Below are positions 8,323 through 15,697 of a stretch of 64,000 bases of DNA, piece by piece. Position 1 is the stretch's first letter; each line of letters starts with the position of its first letter. Location: positions 248,001-312,000 of the forward strand of contig NZ_BMMP01000009.1 in assembly GCF_014645895.1 (NCBI RefSeq), in the 5' to 3' direction. The position numbers and the translations under genes were made by a program. Below the pieces are notes generated by a model, which made no database searches, was not told where the DNA came from, and saw only the letters and a program-made list of their open reading frames with translations. This DNA is from Streptomyces daqingensis. GTDB lineage: Bacteria; Actinomycetota; Actinomycetes; Streptomycetales; Streptomycetaceae.

Positions 8323-9124
8323 GCGGCGGGCGGCCTGACGCCTCGCCGGGCGGAGGCACCGGCCGGCGAGAGGGTGCGCGCCGCCGGCCTCCGGCGTTCC
8401 AGGCCGGATCGCGCCCCAGGAACGCGACGAGGCGGTCACTCGGATCGGCCTCCGCGGGAACCGTCAGCGGAGGCCCGAAGAGCGGGAAGCGCAGGGCCGG
8501 AGACGGCACCAACTGGCGTGCCGTGCGGAGCAGTTCGTTCGCCAGTGCGGCGGGGACGGGCCGGGGCAGGCCCGTCGCGCGTGCGATGTCCCAGCCGTGC
8601 ACGGCGATCTCCAGCGCGCCGGCCCGGGCGACGGCCGCGGCGGTGAGCGGCAGATCGGCGACGGACAGCACCTGGTCCGGGCGTGCGGCCACCCAGGCGC
8701 CGAGCAGCCGCGACGCCGTGGCACGCACCGTCGCCGCGGGATCGTCCCTGCGGTGCCGCTCGCCGTCGGGCGGAAGGGACGGACGCGGGACCGAGTCGCG
8801 ACGGGCCCCCGCCGTCGCGGGGGCGGTTCCGGCTCCGGGCGCACGCGGCTCCGCGCCCGCCTCCGTCCCCGCATCGGCCGCCTCCGCGTCAGCCTGCGCT
8901 CGGACCTGCGCATCGGACTCCGCTTCTGCCCGCGGGGGCACCCCCACGTACCCGTCCTCGATCCCCTCGCGCAGCGCGCACAGGGAGTCGTCGGTGTGCC
9001 ACAGCAGCGTCTCCAGGTCCCAACCGCGGCACGGCGTCGGACGGTTGAGCGTCCGGAGGGTGACCGGCCGCAGCGCGCACAGCGTGTACCCCAGCGCCCG
9101 CTCCAGCAGCTCCGTCTCGGCCAT
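8312..9124 (-). CDS. DinB / maleylpyruvate-isomerase N-terminal domain protein
   Basis: This 270-residue protein belongs to the mycothiol-dependent maleylpyruvate isomerase / DinB-like group by its motifs: PTPCRGWDLETLLWHTDDSL near the N-terminus and GALEIAVHGWDIARATG in the middle. These carry the histidines that typically bind a metal. Between them sits a low-complexity Ala/Glu/Pro insertion (about residues 58-120), unusual for the family and probably disordered. The ATG at 9124 has GGAGG about ten bases upstream; an in-frame ATG at 9142 is weaker. It is the last gene of a minus-strand trio with a VOC protein and a permease. Confidence 0.75.
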   Translation of the reverse strand: MAETELLERALGYTLCALRPVTLRTLNRPTPCRGWDLETLLWHTDDSLCALREGIEDGYVGVPPRAEAESDAQVRAQADAEAADAGTEAGAEPRAPGAGTAPATAGARRDSVPRPSLPPDGERHRRDDPAATVRATASRLLGAWVAARPDQVLSVADLPLTAAAVARAGALEIAVHGWDIARATGLPRPVPAALANELLRTARQLVPSPALRFPLFGPPLTVPAEADPSDRLVAFLGRDPAWNAGGRRRAPSRRPVPPPGEASGRPPLTP

Positions 9125-9180
9125 CGCCGTGCCGCCCTCCATCGCTGTCCCGCCGTCCCGTGCCGCCCGCGCCCCCGCGG

Positions 9181-9555
9181 TCAGCCCTGTCCGTCCCGCA
9201 GCTCGATGAACTGGACGTAGTTGCCGTCCGGATCCTCGACCGTGGACCAGAATCCGTCGTCGGTCGCCTCTACGGGACGCACCCAGCGCACGCCGAGGGA
9301 GTTCAGGTGCCGTTCCACGGTCCGGATGTCGTGCACCGTGAAGTTGATCATGTGCCGCCCGGGTTCGGCGGACCTTCCAGCGAGGTCGTCCCGCCCGTCG
9401 AAGCCGATGTACGTGCCGTCCCCGACCGCCAGCAGGTGCTCCTCCCAGCGGGCGCCGAGCGGTTCCAGAGCGGAGCGGTACCAGGCGACGAGCCGGTCCC
9501 GGTCGGTGCTGCCCAGCAGGATGCCCGCGCCGAGCGGGCTGCCCTGTGCTGCCAT
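9181..9555 (-). CDS. VOC-superfamily (glyoxalase-like) protein
   Basis: A single-unit vicinal-oxygen-chelate protein of 124 residues with two beta-alpha-beta-beta-beta halves. Recognisable blocks are GILLGSTDRDRLVAWYRSAL, MINFTVHDIRTVERHLNSL and DPDGNYVQFIEL, the last carrying the usual C-terminal metal-ligand glutamate. It may be a dioxygenase, lyase or resistance protein; the substrate is unknown. GGAGG precedes the ATG. It lies 61 bases downstream of the permease gene and 56 bases upstream of the DinB-like gene on the same strand, suggesting an operon. Confidence 0.82.
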   Translation of the reverse strand: MAAQGSPLGAGILLGSTDRDRLVAWYRSALEPLGARWEEHLLAVGDGTYIGFDGRDDLAGRSAEPGRHMINFTVHDIRTVERHLNSLGVRWVRPVEATDDGFWSTVEDPDGNYVQFIELRDGQG

Positions 9556-9616
9556 GAGTCCTCCACAGGTGACGGTCCTTCATGCCACCGGTACGGACCG
9601 CGCGCGGGGCGCGAAC

Positions 9617-10981
9617 TCATCGGCGCCGGGCGGCCGCTCCGAGCGCGATCCTGTTGAGGGCCCACAGCACGATGCCGAGAAGCACCAGCACGCCCGCCCG
9701 CACGTAGACGCCGGTCTCGCGGTCGGCCAGGGGGCTGGCCAGGAGACCGGCGGCGATCGCACCGACGACGGGCAGGGCCGTGGGCGTGCGGAAGTGCTCG
9801 TGCTCCACCCGGTCCCTGCGCAGCACCAGCACCGCGACGTTGACGATGGCGAAGACGCACAGGAGCAGGAACGACGTCGTGTCGCCCAGTCCTTCGATCT
9901 CTCCGGTGGAGACGAGGACGACGGCGAGGAGCGAGACGAAGACGATGCCGACGACGGGTGTGCGCCGCACCGGCAGAACCTTGCCCATGACGCGGGGCAG
10001 GATGCGCTCGTTGGCCATGCCGTAGCACAGCCGCGAGGCCATCATGATGTTGATCAGAGCGGAGTTGCTGACGGCGAACAGGGCGATGACGGCGAAGAGT
10101 TCGGGCGGGAAGCTCACTCCTCCCGCTTTGACGACCTCGAGCAGCGGCCCGCTGGAGCCCTCCAGCACCCGGAAGTCGACCAGCAGCGAGGAGACCAGCG
10201 CCACGAGCACGTAGATCGTGCCGGTGACGCACACGCCGATGAACAGCGCCTTCGGGAAGGTCCGTGAGGGGTCGACGGTCTCCTCCGCCATGTTGACGGA
10301 GTCCTCGAAGCCGACGAAGGCGAAGAAGCCCAGGGCGGTCGCGCCCATCACGCCCGTCAGCACGGCGTAACCGGTACCGCCGGCCGTGTCGATCTGCGTC
10401 AGCCGGCCGGGGTCGCCCTCGCCCGCGAAGACCGCGTACACGCCGATGGAGATGATGATCAGCAGGCCCGTCAGCTCGATGACGGTGAGCACGACGTTCG
10501 TCTTCACCGACTCGGAGACGCCGCGCAGGTTGAGCGCGGCCAGCGCGAGGACGAAGAGGATCGCGACGAGGGTGGGCGGCACGTCGACGAGTTCGCCCAG
10601 GTAGTCGCCCGCGAACGCCCGGGCGGCCGCGCTGGCCGAGGACAGGCCCGAGCACATCACCATGAACGCCACGATGAACGTCAGGAACGGCACCTTGAAG
10701 GCGCGCTGCGTGTAGAGCGCGGCCCCGGCGGCCCGCGGGTACTTGCCGACGAGTTCCGCGTAGGAGGCCGCCGTCAGCAGCGCCACCGCGAATCCGATGA
10801 CGAACGGGAGCCACAGCGCCCCGCCGATCTTGCCCGCGACGCTGCCGGTGGTGGCGTAGATGCCGGTACCCAGGATGTCGCCGATGATGAAGAGGACCAG
10901 CAGCTTCGGGCCGATCGCGCGGTGGAGGGGGGTCTCCCCGGAGGGCCCCGGGGTCGCTGTCGCGTCTCGTGTGTCCGGCAT
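9617..10981 (-). CDS. APC-superfamily amino acid permease
   Basis: This 454-residue protein has about 12 hydrophobic segments. The first helix has the APC hallmark GDILGTGIYATTGSVAG, where the unwound Gly-rich part binds substrate; helix 6 carries FFAFVGFEDSVNMAEE. Proton-coupled amino acid or amine uptake at the plasma membrane is expected; the substrate is not predictable. GGGAAG is nine bases before the ATG at 10981; a GTG at 10987 is an alternative. It heads the minus-strand unit with the VOC and DinB-like genes and is divergent from the PNPOx-like gene. Confidence 0.88.
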   Translation of the reverse strand: MPDTRDATATPGPSGETPLHRAIGPKLLVLFIIGDILGTGIYATTGSVAGKIGGALWLPFVIGFAVALLTAASYAELVGKYPRAAGAALYTQRAFKVPFLTFIVAFMVMCSGLSSASAAARAFAGDYLGELVDVPPTLVAILFVLALAALNLRGVSESVKTNVVLTVIELTGLLIIISIGVYAVFAGEGDPGRLTQIDTAGGTGYAVLTGVMGATALGFFAFVGFEDSVNMAEETVDPSRTFPKALFIGVCVTGTIYVLVALVSSLLVDFRVLEGSSGPLLEVVKAGGVSFPPELFAVIALFAVSNSALINIMMASRLCYGMANERILPRVMGKVLPVRRTPVVGIVFVSLLAVVLVSTGEIEGLGDTTSFLLLCVFAIVNVAVLVLRRDRVEHEHFRTPTALPVVGAIAAGLLASPLADRETGVYVRAGVLVLLGIVLWALNRIALGAAARRR

Positions 10982-11146
10982 GCGCACTAGCTTCCCATCC
11001 CAGTGATCGTTAGTGCCTCCGATGATTTCCGTTCCGTCACGTGGTCCCTTCCGCGGGCGCTGTCACGACTGTTGGCGCCCCCACGCGCGCCCCAACGCAC
11101 CCTCCCGCGGGGGCCGTTCCGCCACGTCGACGCCGAGGAGATCCGC

Positions 11147-11680
11147 ATGACGACCGAACAGCTGCCCACGACCGACCTGGACCCCCGTTTCAGCGCGCCG
11201 GGCGCGGTGCCGACCGAGTGGGAGACGGCCTGCGGCCTGCTCGCCCGCGCGGGCGTCTACTGGCTCTCGACGGTCCGCCCGGACGGCCGGCCCCACGTCA
11301 CGCCGCTGCTGGCGGTGTGGCTCGACGGCGCGCTGCACTTCTGCACGGGCGAGGACGAGCGCAAGTCCCGCAACCTGGCGGCGAATTCGCACTGCGTGCT
11401 GACCACCGGCAACGACTCCACCGACGGCGGCACCGATCTCGTCGTGGAGGGCGACGCGGTCCGCGTGACCGACGGAGCGAAGCTGCGCCGCCTGGCCGAT
11501 GCCTGGGTGGAGAAGTACGGCGAGGAGTGGCGCTTCGAGGCACGGGACGGGGCGTTCCACCACGCGGACGGGGCGCAAGCACTGGTCTACGAGGTCGCCC
11601 CGGTGAAGGCGTTCGGCTTCCGCAAGGGCGACTACGCGCAGACCCGGTGGCGGTTCGGCCCGCAGGCCGCCCGTCGCTGA
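11147..11680 (+). CDS. PNPOx-like (split barrel) flavin/F420-type protein
   Basis: This 177-residue protein has the split-barrel core of the pyridoxamine-5'-phosphate oxidase-like family: AGVYWLSTVRPDGRPHVTPLLAVW, DGALHFCTGEDERKSRNLAANSHCVLT and the C-terminal VKAFGFRKGDYAQTRWRF. Members use FMN, F420 or haem; which one cannot be told, though F420 genes occur in this window. GAGGAG precedes the ATG by six bases. It is divergent from the permease gene and lies upstream of a perfect hairpin and the MetE-like gene. Confidence 0.8.
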   Translation: MTTEQLPTTDLDPRFSAPGAVPTEWETACGLLARAGVYWLSTVRPDGRPHVTPLLAVWLDGALHFCTGEDERKSRNLAANSHCVLTTGNDSTDGGTDLVVEGDAVRVTDGAKLRRLADAWVEKYGEEWRFEARDGAFHHADGAQALVYEVAPVKAFGFRKGDYAQTRWRFGPQAARR

Positions 11681-11723
11681 GAGGGGACGCGTCCGGGCCC
11701 TGCACCTGGGCGGGCGATCGTGG

Positions 11724-11754
11724 ACCACCGCTTCCGGATACCGGAAGCGGTGGT
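11724..11754. terminator. Perfect 14-base inverted repeat (terminator or attenuator)
   Basis: Arms ACCACCGCTTCCGG (11724-11737) and CCGGAAGCGGTGGT (11741-11754) are separated by ATA. The repeat sits 43 bases after the PNPOx-like stop and 58 bases before the MetE-like ATG. No T run follows. It could end the upstream transcript, attenuate the methyltransferase gene, or be an operator. Confidence 0.6.
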
Positions 11755-11812
11755 TGAGGAGTGGACGGTTCCGGAGCAGGGTGGCTCCCCGTACCCGAGG
11801 AGAGGTGGCCTC

Positions 11813-12985
11813 ATGACGCCAGAGCCGACCACACCCACGACCCCGCCGGTCCCGTCCGGCCCCCGCACGCTGCCCCCGTTCCGGGCCGACCACGTGGGAA
11901 GCCTGCTGCGCCCCGCCGCCCTGAAGGCCGCGCGGGAGGACCACGCCGCCGGGAAGCTGGACGCCGCCGGGCTCCGGGCGGCCGAGGACGAGGCGGTGCG
12001 CGAGGTCGTGCGGCTTCAGCGCGAGGCCGGGCTGAGGGGCGCGACCGACGGTGAGTTCCGGCGCCAGTCCTGGCATATGGACTTCATCTACGCGCTCGGC
12101 GGCGTCAACAAGGTCATGGACGAGAACCTGCGCGTCCAGTTCCACAACGAGGACGGGGACATCGAGTTCGCCCCGCCCTCGGCCCACGTGGACAGCCGCG
12201 TGCGGCTGGAGGAGACGATCTTCGCCGACGCGTTCGCCTTCCTCCGCGACACCGTCTCCGAGGGCGTCACGCCGAAGCTGACCGTCCCGTCGCCGAGCAT
12301 GGTCCACTACCGGGGCGGGCGCGCCGCCATCGACGAGAGCGTCTACCCGGGCATGGACGCCTTCTGGGAGGACCTGACCGCTGCGTACGCGGCGCAGGTG
12401 CGCGGGGTGTACGAGCTGGGCTGCCGCTACCTCCAGCTCGACGACACCAGCCTCGCCTACCTCAACGACCCCGAGCAGCGGCGCCACGTCGCGGAGATCG
12501 GCGGCGATCCGGAGCACCAGCACGAGACCTACATCGCCAACATCAACCGGGCCCTCGCGGGCAGGCCGGACGACCTGCGCGTCACGACCCACATGTGCCG
12601 CGGCAACTTCGCCTCCTCGTGGGTGGCCTCCGGCGGGTACGACTTCGTCGCCGAGGCGCTCTTCGGCGGGCTGGACGTCGACGGCTTCTTCCTGGAGTAC
12701 GACGACGAGCGTTCCGGCGGGTTCGAGCCGCTGCGGTACGTGCCGAAGGGCAAGCAGGTCGTCCTCGGGCTCGTCACCAGCAAGCGGCCGGAGCTGGAGG
12801 ACAAGGACGCGCTCAAGCGCCGCATCGACGAGGCGTCCCGCTTCGTCGACCTCGACCAGCTCTGCCTGTCGCCGCAGTGCGGCTTCTCCTCGACCCTGGA
12901 GGGCAACAACCTCACGGTCGACGACCAGAAGGCGAAGCTGGCGCTGATCGTGGAGACGGCGGAGGAGGTCTGGGGCGGCGCGTAG
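11813..12985 (+). CDS. Cobalamin-independent methionine synthase-like methyltransferase
   Basis: This 390-residue protein matches the short, C-terminal-half-only MetE relatives (YxjG/YxjH type). It has the zinc-binding set of the family: His260 and Cys262 in THMCRGNF, the glutamate in FLEYDDERSGGFEPL, and Cys356 in SPQCGFSS. The N-terminal DHVGSLLRP and GATDGEFRRQSWHMDF are family signatures. It probably transfers a methyl group to homocysteine or another thiol; the donor is uncertain because the N-terminal folate half of full MetE is absent. A GAGGAGAGG ribosome-binding site precedes the ATG. The perfect hairpin at 11724-11754 is just upstream. Confidence 0.85.
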   Translation: MTPEPTTPTTPPVPSGPRTLPPFRADHVGSLLRPAALKAAREDHAAGKLDAAGLRAAEDEAVREVVRLQREAGLRGATDGEFRRQSWHMDFIYALGGVNKVMDENLRVQFHNEDGDIEFAPPSAHVDSRVRLEETIFADAFAFLRDTVSEGVTPKLTVPSPSMVHYRGGRAAIDESVYPGMDAFWEDLTAAYAAQVRGVYELGCRYLQLDDTSLAYLNDPEQRRHVAEIGGDPEHQHETYIANINRALAGRPDDLRVTTHMCRGNFASSWVASGGYDFVAEALFGGLDVDGFFLEYDDERSGGFEPLRYVPKGKQVVLGLVTSKRPELEDKDALKRRIDEASRFVDLDQLCLSPQCGFSSTLEGNNLTVDDQKAKLALIVETAEEVWGGA

Positions 12986-12994
12986 GCGCGCCGT

Positions 12995-13025
12995 GCCCGC
13001 GGGGCAGCCCACGCCCCTCGCGGGC
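12995..13025. terminator. Possible terminator after MetE-like gene
   Basis: GCCCGCGGGG and CCCCTCGCGGGC form a GC-rich stem with one bulged T, ten bases past the MetE-like stop and ahead of the convergent zinc-ribbon gene. It is imperfect, so confidence is low. Confidence 0.35.
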
Positions 13026-13048
13026 TGGGCGCCGCGGGCCCCCGTCCG

Positions 13049-13225
13049 TCAGGCGGGCGGGCGGCCGCGGGTCACGATCCGCACGCAACCCGAGGTGAGG
13101 ACCCGGGCCTGGAGCGAGCCGCATCCGCAGCGCGTCCAGACGACCGCGCCCTCGGCGGTGCGGTGCAGGGAGAGGTCCTGGGCGGGCTGGTCGTCGGGCC
13201 AGCCGCAGTACGGGCAGTGAGACAT
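13049..13225 (-). CDS. Small zinc-ribbon-like protein
   Basis: This 58-residue protein has two paired-cysteine knuckles, CPYC (4-7) and CGC (33-35), a spacing suggesting a structural zinc site. There is no DNA-binding helix or enzyme motif. The ATG at 13225 opens MSHCPYCGWPDDQ; an earlier in-frame start at 13240 would add five residues. It is divergent from the LysR gene (74 bases between starts), so the two may share a control region. Function unknown; it could be a small regulator or a folding remnant of a larger family. Confidence 0.55.
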   Translation of the reverse strand: MSHCPYCGWPDDQPAQDLSLHRTAEGAVVWTRCGCGSLQARVLTSGCVRIVTRGRPPA

Positions 13226-13298
13226 GAGTAAAGGCTGCACGGCCGTGACCGTTCAGGTCCAGGTTCTCTTTCTTCAACTGAACGTGTAGAACGGCTAC

Positions 13299-14333
13299 AT
13301 GATTGATCTGCGGCGTCTCACCGTCCTGCGGGCCATCGCGGAATACGGCACGGTGACCGCAGCCGCCGCGGCCGTGCATCTGACTCCCTCCGCCGTCTCC
13401 CAGCAAGTCCGGGCGCTGGGCAGAGAGTTGGGCGTCGCACTGCTGGAGCCGCGGGGCCGCAGAGTGCGGCTCACCCCGGCGGCGCGAGTGCTCCTCCAGC
13501 ACGCCGACGCGATGGAGGAGCTGTGGCAGCGCGCCGAGGCGGAGATGCACGGCACGGGCGCGGGGGAGCCGAGCGGGACACTGCGGGTGGCGGGGTTCCC
13601 GACCGCCGCCTCCACCCTGCTCGCCCCACTGGCCGCGCGCCTGCACGCCCAGTGGCCGGGCCTGACCGTCCAGGTGAGGGAGGCCGAGCCGCTGGAGTGC
13701 TTCTCGCTCCTCTTCTCCGACGACACGGATCTCGCTGTCGTCGAGGCGACGCCGGACAACCCCCCGCCGGACGACGGGCGTTACGACCAGCGCCGGCTGC
13801 TGGACGACCCGTTCGACCTGCTCACGCCGCCCGGCCACGCGCTCGCCGGCGAGGCCCCCGTCCCGCTGGAGGACCTCGCCACCGAGAGGTGGGTCCTGGG
13901 CATGCCCGGCAGCAGCTGCACCTCCCGCCAGCTCGTGATGTCCGCCTGCCACAGCGCGGGGTTCGTCCCGTCCGTGGCCCACGCGGCGCGGGAGTGGAAC
14001 GTCGCCGCCACGTTCGTCTCGCACGGTCTGGGGATCGCGCTGGTGCCGCGGCTGGCGGTGCTGCCTCCCGGGCTGGACGTCGTCCGCACGCCGCTCCAGT
14101 CGCCGCCGTCGAGGCGCCTGGTCAGCGTCACGCGGCGGGGCGGCGACGGCCACCCCGCCGTCGCCGCCGGGCTCGAAGAGCTCCGCGAACTGGCCGCCGG
14201 GCTGTGTCAGTCCGCGGACCGCAGCGCGTCGCGGTGCGCCCCGCCCGACTCGGCGACGATGCTCTCCAGCGACTGCGGTTCGCGTACGGCGGCGAAGCGG
14301 ACCGTCTCGTCCTCGCCGACCGTGAAGCCGTAG
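13299..14333 (+). CDS. LysR-family transcriptional regulator
   Basis: This 344-residue LysR protein has an N-terminal winged helix-turn-helix (IAEYGTVTAAAAAVHLTPSA then VSQQVRALGRELG) and a periplasmic-binding-like effector domain (about 90-300). The last 40 or so residues run antisense through the 3' end of the convergent decarboxylase-like gene: the two coding regions overlap by 127 bases. The family fold ends near residue 300, so this tail is probably an unstructured extension produced by loss of an earlier stop. The target may be the adjacent decarboxylase or hut genes, but that is inference. Confidence 0.85.
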   Translation: MIDLRRLTVLRAIAEYGTVTAAAAAVHLTPSAVSQQVRALGRELGVALLEPRGRRVRLTPAARVLLQHADAMEELWQRAEAEMHGTGAGEPSGTLRVAGFPTAASTLLAPLAARLHAQWPGLTVQVREAEPLECFSLLFSDDTDLAVVEATPDNPPPDDGRYDQRRLLDDPFDLLTPPGHALAGEAPVPLEDLATERWVLGMPGSSCTSRQLVMSACHSAGFVPSVAHAAREWNVAATFVSHGLGIALVPRLAVLPPGLDVVRTPLQSPPSRRLVSVTRRGGDGHPAVAAGLEELRELAAGLCQSADRSASRCAPPDSATMLSSDCGSRTAAKRTVSSSPTVKP

Positions 14334-15574
14334 ACCCCAGGCCGGGGAAGGGAGTTGTAGCCGAAGGGGTTGGAGAAGTAGTACGCGCCGGTGTCCAGCA
14401 GCGCGGCGTGGTCGCCCTCCTCCAGCCGCGGGAGGAGCCGGTCACGCGCCACGAGGTCGCCCGCGAAGCAGCAGGGCCCCGCGACGTCCTGGGCGACGGC
14501 GCCGCCCTTCTTGGGCAGCCCCTTGGCGTCGTAGGCGGCGACGCGCAGCGGCCAGGCGTCGGGTGTGAAGACGGTGCGCACGGCGATCTGTGCGCCCGCA
14601 TGGGTGACGGCGATGGGCCTGCCGCCCGCCGACTTGGCGTACTCCACCCGGGCGAGGACGGTGCCCGCCTTCGCCGTCAGTGAGCGGCCGAACTCGGTGA
14701 CGATGCCGTACCGGCCGTCGAAGAGCCCGGGAACGGTACGGGCGAGGAGCTGCGCGTACTCGCGGTGGGTGGGCGTGAACTCGTCGGAGGAGAAGTTGAC
14801 GGGCAGGCCGCCGCCCAGGTCGAGGGTGTCGATCTGCCGCCGTCCGACGGCGGCGTTGATCTCCTCGGCGAGGTCGTAGGTGGCGCGGGCCCCCTCCGCC
14901 ATCAGCTCCAGGGGTATGCCCTGCGAGCCGATGTGCGAGTGGAGCCGGGTCAGCCAGGGCCGCCGCCGGTACGCCTCGACGACCCCTTCCCGCGCACCGG
15001 GGTCGCGCAGGGCGACGCCGAACTTCGAGGTGGCCGTCGCGGTGCTCATGGCTCCGATGGAGCCCTCGCCGACCTGGGGGTTGACGCGCAGTCCCACGGG
15101 CGAGGCCGGGGGCTCGCCGGGCGTGACGAGAGCGTCGAGCCGGGCCAGCTCCTGCGGGTTGTCGGCGTTGAGCGCGATGCCGAGGCCGAGCGCCTCGCGC
15201 AGTTCGGCGAGGGTCTTGGCGGGGGAGTCCAGGACCGTTCGGTCCGCGGGGACGCCGGCGGCACGGGCCAGCGCCAGCTCCCCCGGGCTCGCCACCTCGC
15301 AGCCGATGCCCTCCTCGTCCAGCAGCCGCAGTACGGGCACCAGGGAGGCGGCCTTCACGGCGAAGGTGTGCAGGACGTTCTGGCCGGGAGCGGCCACTTC
15401 GGTGAAGGCATCGCGCAGGGCTGCGGCGGTCTCCCGTACGGCGCGCACGTCGAGGAGCGCGACGACGGGCCGGTCGTCGTCGGTGACGAGTCCCTGGTCG
15501 ACGGCCGCTCGCACGGCCAGGTCGCGGCGGGCCGCGGCGGCGGAGTCGCTGTGGGTGTCGGTGGAGTGGTGCAT
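14207..15574 (-). CDS. Diaminopimelate decarboxylase-like PLP enzyme
   Basis: This 455-residue fold-III PLP decarboxylase starts at ATG 15574. The PLP lysine lies in HTFAVKAAS, HIGSQ and the glycine-rich LDLGGGLPV bind cofactor phosphate, and GPCCFAGD holds the catalytic cysteine contributed from the partner subunit. Two substrate-site motifs differ from true LysA: EFGRS replaces the usual EPGRS, and CFAGD replaces CESGD, so the glutamate that helps hold diaminopimelate is missing. It is therefore probably a paralogue acting on another amino acid or amine precursor. It is divergent from hutU across a 123-base region with two inverted repeats. Confidence 0.8.
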   Translation of the reverse strand: MHHSTDTHSDSAAAARRDLAVRAAVDQGLVTDDDRPVVALLDVRAVRETAAALRDAFTEVAAPGQNVLHTFAVKAASLVPVLRLLDEEGIGCEVASPGELALARAAGVPADRTVLDSPAKTLAELREALGLGIALNADNPQELARLDALVTPGEPPASPVGLRVNPQVGEGSIGAMSTATATSKFGVALRDPGAREGVVEAYRRRPWLTRLHSHIGSQGIPLELMAEGARATYDLAEEINAAVGRRQIDTLDLGGGLPVNFSSDEFTPTHREYAQLLARTVPGLFDGRYGIVTEFGRSLTAKAGTVLARVEYAKSAGGRPIAVTHAGAQIAVRTVFTPDAWPLRVAAYDAKGLPKKGGAVAQDVAGPCCFAGDLVARDRLLPRLEEGDHAALLDTGAYYFSNPFGYNSLPRPGVYGFTVGEDETVRFAAVREPQSLESIVAESGGAHRDALRSAD

Positions 15575-15608
15575 GGAACAAGCCAAACACGTTCGGCCGG
15601 GGAGCGGT

Positions 15609-15640
15609 ATAGACCACTTCACGGTGTTGACTAGGTCTAT
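15609..15640. promoter_or_regulatory. Inverted repeat 1, hutU/decarboxylase control region
   Basis: ATAGACC (15609-15615) and GGTCTAT (15634-15640) are perfect 7-base arms with an 18-base spacer containing the -35 hexamer of the hutU promoter. A LysR- or GntR-type dimer could bind across it. It also lies 35-66 bases upstream of the divergent decarboxylase start. Confidence 0.5.
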
Positions 15641-15654
15641 TCACTCCGTAGAGT
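15627..15654 (+). promoter_or_regulatory. Candidate housekeeping promoter of the hut operon
   Basis: TTGACT (15627-15632), a 16-base spacer and TAGAGT (15649-15654) match the streptomycete HrdB-type consensus (TTGAC, 16-18 bases, TAGRRT). Transcription would begin about 15661, giving a leader of about 37 bases before the hutU ATG. Both inverted repeats overlap it. Confidence 0.65.
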
Positions 15655-15663
15655 TGGTGAATA
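15638..15663. promoter_or_regulatory. Inverted repeat 2, overlapping hutU -10 and start site
   Basis: TATTCAC (15638-15644) and GTGAATA (15657-15663) are perfect 7-base arms with a 12-base spacer that contains the -10 hexamer. This is a classic repressor position: a bound dimer would block open-complex formation. The repressor is unknown. Confidence 0.6.
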
Positions 15664-15697
15664 AATGAAGTCGGGTGCACAGCTGGGAGGCAGGCAC

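Noticed and set aside
15665..15697. Earlier ATG for hutU at 15665
   Set aside because: It lacks a ribosome-binding site, lies only a few bases from the predicted transcription start, and adds residues outside the usual HutU N-terminus; ATG 15698 has GGGAGG at proper distance.
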